DNA from: Pseudomonadota bacterium | Lineage (GTDB): Bacteria > Pseudomonadota > Alphaproteobacteria > Sphingomonadales > Sphingomonadaceae | Assembly (NCBI GenBank): GCA_023445495.1 | Contig: JAEXLC010000169.1 | Span: 1-32,750 of the forward strand | Length of the DNA: 32,750 bases | Direction of reading: 5' to 3' | Part shown: positions 30,290 to 32,750 of the stretch, in pieces | Layout of the letters: every line of letters starts with the position of its first letter | Position numbering within the stretch: position 1 is the first letter of the stretch | Made by a program: the position numbers and the translations under genes | Notes under the pieces: model-generated | What the model saw: only the letters and a program-made list of their open reading frames with translations | Databases searched by the model: none | What the model was told of the DNA's origin: nothing

Positions 30290-31447
30290 TCAGAGCGGCT
30301 TCTGGTAGATGACGTATTCGCGGTTCACGCGGGAATCGATCGCACTGGCGATCGCGTTCATCCCCTGGTTGTCGTCGAGGATCCAGCCGATCTCGCCGCG
30401 GTCCGCGCCATAGGTCTCCACCGCCGCGCGGCGGATATATTCGATCATCATGAAGGCCAGCTGGCTTGCCATGCGCGAGCTCTGCAGCCGCTTGACCACG
30501 CCCATCAGCGGCACGCGCGCGGTGCGCGCCTTGGGGCGCCGCAGCCACAACAGCAGCTTGGCCCAGCCGAACGGGAACAGCGATCCCTTGAGCGGCTTCA
30601 GCGGCTCGTTGAGGTCGGGCAGGGTGACCATGAACGCCACCGGCTCGCCATCATATTCGGCGATGCGGATCAGGTCGTTGAACACCAGCGGCTTCAGCTT
30701 CTTGCCGACATCGTCGACTTCGGGCTGGGTGAGCGGCACGAAGCCCCAGTTATCCGACCATGCATCGTTGAGGATGGCGAGGATGATCTCCGCTTCCTCG
30801 GCGAATTTCGACTTGTCGACCATGCGCACGTTGATGCGCTCGTTCTTCTCGCCGGCCGCGACGATGCGCTGGATGAGCGGCGGGAATTCCTGGGTGACGT
30901 CGAGCTCATAGGTGAGCAGCTTCTTGGCTTCCTTGTAGCCCGCGCCCTCGATCCACGCCTGATAATGCGCCGGATGATGGCCCATCAGCACGGTGGGGGA
31001 GTGGTCGTGTCCCTTCACCAGCAGGCCGGGTTCTTCCCAGATCGACAGGCTGACCGGGCCGAGCGCCTTGGTCATGCCCTTGCCGCGCAGCCAGTCCTCG
31101 GCTGCGTTGATCAGCGCCCTAGCGGCGTTCTGGTCCTCGGCATCGAACATGCCCCAGAAGCCGGTGCCCGGTCCAAAGCCCTGTTCGGGCGGCATTTCCA
31201 GCGCCAGGAAATCGATGTGCGCCGAGATGCGGCCCACAACCTCACCATCACGCTCGGCGAGGAAATACTGCGCCTCGGCATGGCTGAACCAGCCATTCTT
31301 CTTCGGGCTGATCGTCGCCGCCACCTCGTCGCGCAGCGGCGGTACCCAGTTCGGGTCGTTGCCGTTGAGGCGGTAGGCGATCTCGATGAATTGCTTGGTG
31401 TCGCGCTTGGAAGAGACGGGACGGATGCTGAGCGGGCCGCTGGGCAA
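30290..31447 (-). CDS. GNAT-like N-acetyltransferase family protein
   Basis: A 385-residue cytoplasmic protein. The N-terminal part FIEIAYRLNGNDPNWVPPLR (about 20-39) and FLAERDGEVVGRISAHIDFL (about 62-81) are typical of a widely conserved, uncharacterised GNAT-like family. ALGPVSLSIWEEPGLLVKG and a long second half with IAEYDGEPVAFMVTLPDLNE follow. No specific acceptor can be named. The start is a TTG at 31445-31447 with AGAAGGG about 8 bases before it; no suitable ATG is available. It is divergent from the desaturase. Confidence 0.8.
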   Translation of the reverse strand: MPSGPLSIRPVSSKRDTKQFIEIAYRLNGNDPNWVPPLRDEVAATISPKKNGWFSHAEAQYFLAERDGEVVGRISAHIDFLALEMPPEQGFGPGTGFWGMFDAEDQNAARALINAAEDWLRGKGMTKALGPVSLSIWEEPGLLVKGHDHSPTVLMGHHPAHYQAWIEGAGYKEAKKLLTYELDVTQEFPPLIQRIVAAGEKNERINVRMVDKSKFAEEAEIILAILNDAWSDNWGFVPLTQPEVDDVGKKLKPLVFNDLIRIAEYDGEPVAFMVTLPDLNEPLKPLKGSLFPFGWAKLLLWLRRPKARTARVPLMGVVKRLQSSRMASQLAFMMIEYIRRAAVETYGADRGEIGWILDDNQGMNAIASAIDSRVNREYVIYQKPL

Positions 31448-31590
31448 GGGGAAAGCCCTTCTGTTGGGTTTGATTCAGCGCAATGCAGTCTTCCGGCGCG
31501 GGTTCAGTGTCAAGCGCGGCGTTTCGGAGGGCGGGGGATGCCTCCACCTGACCCCTGGAATGCCACCATAAAGCCACTATCTCCCGCCAA

Positions 31591-32706
31591 ATGGCAGACA
31601 TCATGACGAAATCGCTTGCCCTGAAGATTGACGATGCGGAGCTGGAAACGGCGCCGGCATCGGCACGTATCAAGCTTTCCGGCGTGCCCGACGATCGCGC
31701 GATGCTGCGCGCCGCCGCCGAGCTGACGCGCGACCTGCACACGCCCAACAAGCGCATCTACTGGACCGACATGCTCGTCTCGGCCGGCATCGGCTATGCC
31801 GCATTCGCCGCGACGGTCCTGGCGCCGACCTGGCCGCTGGCGCTGGTCGCCGGCGTGGTCGCGGTGCTCGCGCTCTATCGCGCCAGCCTCTTCATCCACG
31901 AGATCACCCACCTCAAGCATTCGCTGCTGCCGAACTTCCGGCTGGTGTGGAACCTGATCCTCGGCGTGCCGCTGCTCGTGCCCTCGTTCATGTACGAAGG
32001 CGTGCACACCATGCACCATGCCCGCACCCGCTATGGCACGGTCGAGGATCCCGAATATCTGCCGCTCGCGCTGATGAAGCCGTGGACGCTGCCGATGTTC
32101 CTGCTCGTCTCGATGCTGCTGCCGGTGGCGATGCTGATCCGCTTCGGCGTGCTCACTCCGCTGTCGCTGGTGATCCCGCCGCTGCGCCGTCTCGTCGTCG
32201 CGAAATATTCGGGCCTGCAGATCAACCCGAAATTCTCGCGTCGCGCGCCCGAGGGCGAATTCCGCACCCAGTGGTGCTGGCAGGAAGCCGGCGCGTGCAT
32301 CTTCTCGATCGCGCTGATTACCGCGGTGGCGACGGGTATCGTCTCGCTGCACGCCTTCGGCGTCTATCTCGCGGTGGTCGCCGGCGTGGCGGTGATTAAC
32401 CAGGTCCGCACGCTGGTGGCACATCTCTGGGAGAATGACGGCGAGCCGCTCACCGTCACCGCCCAGTATCTCGACAGCGTGAATGTGCCGACGCCGGGTT
32501 TCCTAGCCTATCTCTGGGCGCCGATCGGGCTGCGCTACCACGCCCTGCACCATCTGCTGCCGAGCCTGCCCTATCACGCGCTCGATGAGGCGCACCGCCG
32601 CATCTCGACCGCGCTCGAAGAGGCCTCGGCCTATCACAAGGCCAATTACCCGACGCTGCGCGGGCTGATGCACCGCCTCGCCGCCAGCACGATGGGCGCC
32701 CGCTGA
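31591..32706 (+). CDS. Membrane fatty acid desaturase
   Basis: A 371-residue integral membrane di-iron desaturase. The three histidine boxes are HEITHLKH (about 103-110), HTMHHAR (about 139-145) and HALHHLLPSLPYH (about 317-329). Membrane segments lie at about 62-98, 117-135, 166-195 and 230-260. The family inserts a double bond into acyl chains of membrane lipids; the position and lipid class cannot be read from the sequence. The ATG at 31591 is used; an ATG at 31603 (MTKSL) is an alternative. It is divergent from the GNAT-like gene, with a 143-bp gap. Confidence 0.9.
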   Translation: MADIMTKSLALKIDDAELETAPASARIKLSGVPDDRAMLRAAAELTRDLHTPNKRIYWTDMLVSAGIGYAAFAATVLAPTWPLALVAGVVAVLALYRASLFIHEITHLKHSLLPNFRLVWNLILGVPLLVPSFMYEGVHTMHHARTRYGTVEDPEYLPLALMKPWTLPMFLLVSMLLPVAMLIRFGVLTPLSLVIPPLRRLVVAKYSGLQINPKFSRRAPEGEFRTQWCWQEAGACIFSIALITAVATGIVSLHAFGVYLAVVAGVAVINQVRTLVAHLWENDGEPLTVTAQYLDSVNVPTPGFLAYLWAPIGLRYHALHHLLPSLPYHALDEAHRRISTALEEASAYHKANYPTLRGLMHRLAASTMGAR

Positions 32707-32728
32707 ACCAGCGGACAGGCTGAAACAG

Positions 32729-32750
32729 AAAAGGCCGGGCAGCGATGCCC
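32729..32750 (+). terminator. Terminator of the desaturase gene, cut by the window edge
   Basis: AAAAGGCCGGGC (32729-32740), a 6-base loop and the first four bases of the complementary arm are visible. The stem is the same as that at 4955-4985. Confidence 0.7.

Noticed and set aside
1..32750. CRISPR arrays, rRNA genes or a prophage
   Set aside because: No regularly spaced repeats, no rRNA signatures and no phage structural genes were seen.

Overview
The window looks like chromosomal DNA from a sphingomonad (Sphingomonas sensu lato, Alphaproteobacteria). The DNA is very GC-rich by eye and has the typical argS/SPOR/nagZ/scpAB/tatABC gene order. It carries a complete PhyR-NepR-EcfG general stress response (GSR) locus with a PhyP-type histidine kinase, and it contains the compact GC-rich fold-back repeats common in this group.

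Layout. 1-1141: a small membrane-anchored protein and a TetR regulator, convergent. 1305-10051: housekeeping block argS, SPOR protein, nagZ, then (same strand again) scpA, scpB, tatA, tatB, tatC; a di-haem c-type cytochrome on the opposite strand is wedged between nagZ and scpA. 10066-14776: general stress response region. It holds an entericidin-like lipoprotein, a candidate stress-sigma-driven structured RNA, phyP and nepR on the minus strand, phyR, a 45-residue membrane peptide and the EcfG sigma gene on the plus strand, and a second, previously easy-to-miss NepR-like gene convergent with ecfG. 14851-19162: glnE, a one-cysteine Bcp peroxiredoxin, a small secreted protein and a DUF455 ferritin-like protein in a tight run. 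19286-20476: a membrane-anchored M23 peptidase.

20532-23544 is a 3.0-kb IS1595-family transposon. It has 22-bp terminal inverted repeats (21/22 identical), a perfect 8-bp target duplication TTTTCTTT, a DD35E transposase with a zinc ribbon, and five small passenger genes plus a tRNA-like segment. It sits exactly in the T-tract of the terminator of the M23 peptidase gene and is visibly less GC-rich than its surroundings.

23553-32750: a fold-back repeat, a secreted protein and a putative outer-membrane porin, a DUF1963 protein, a TetR/short-chain dehydrogenase pair that shares an upstream motif, erpA, an exonuclease III, a tandem pair of paralogous small secreted proteins, a GNAT-like protein and a three-histidine-box fatty acid desaturase.

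How it works together. The central logic is the GSR partner switch: phosphorylated PhyR binds NepR and releases EcfG; PhyP acts on PhyR. A perfect GGAAC-N16-CGTT promoter for EcfG lies upstream of a predicted RNA with two C-rich loops, in the leader of the entericidin gene. A symmetric GGAAC...GTTCC element lies between nepR and phyR. The second NepR-like protein could add another brake or partner for a sigma factor. All functional statements come from reading the sequence; no search or folding programme was run.
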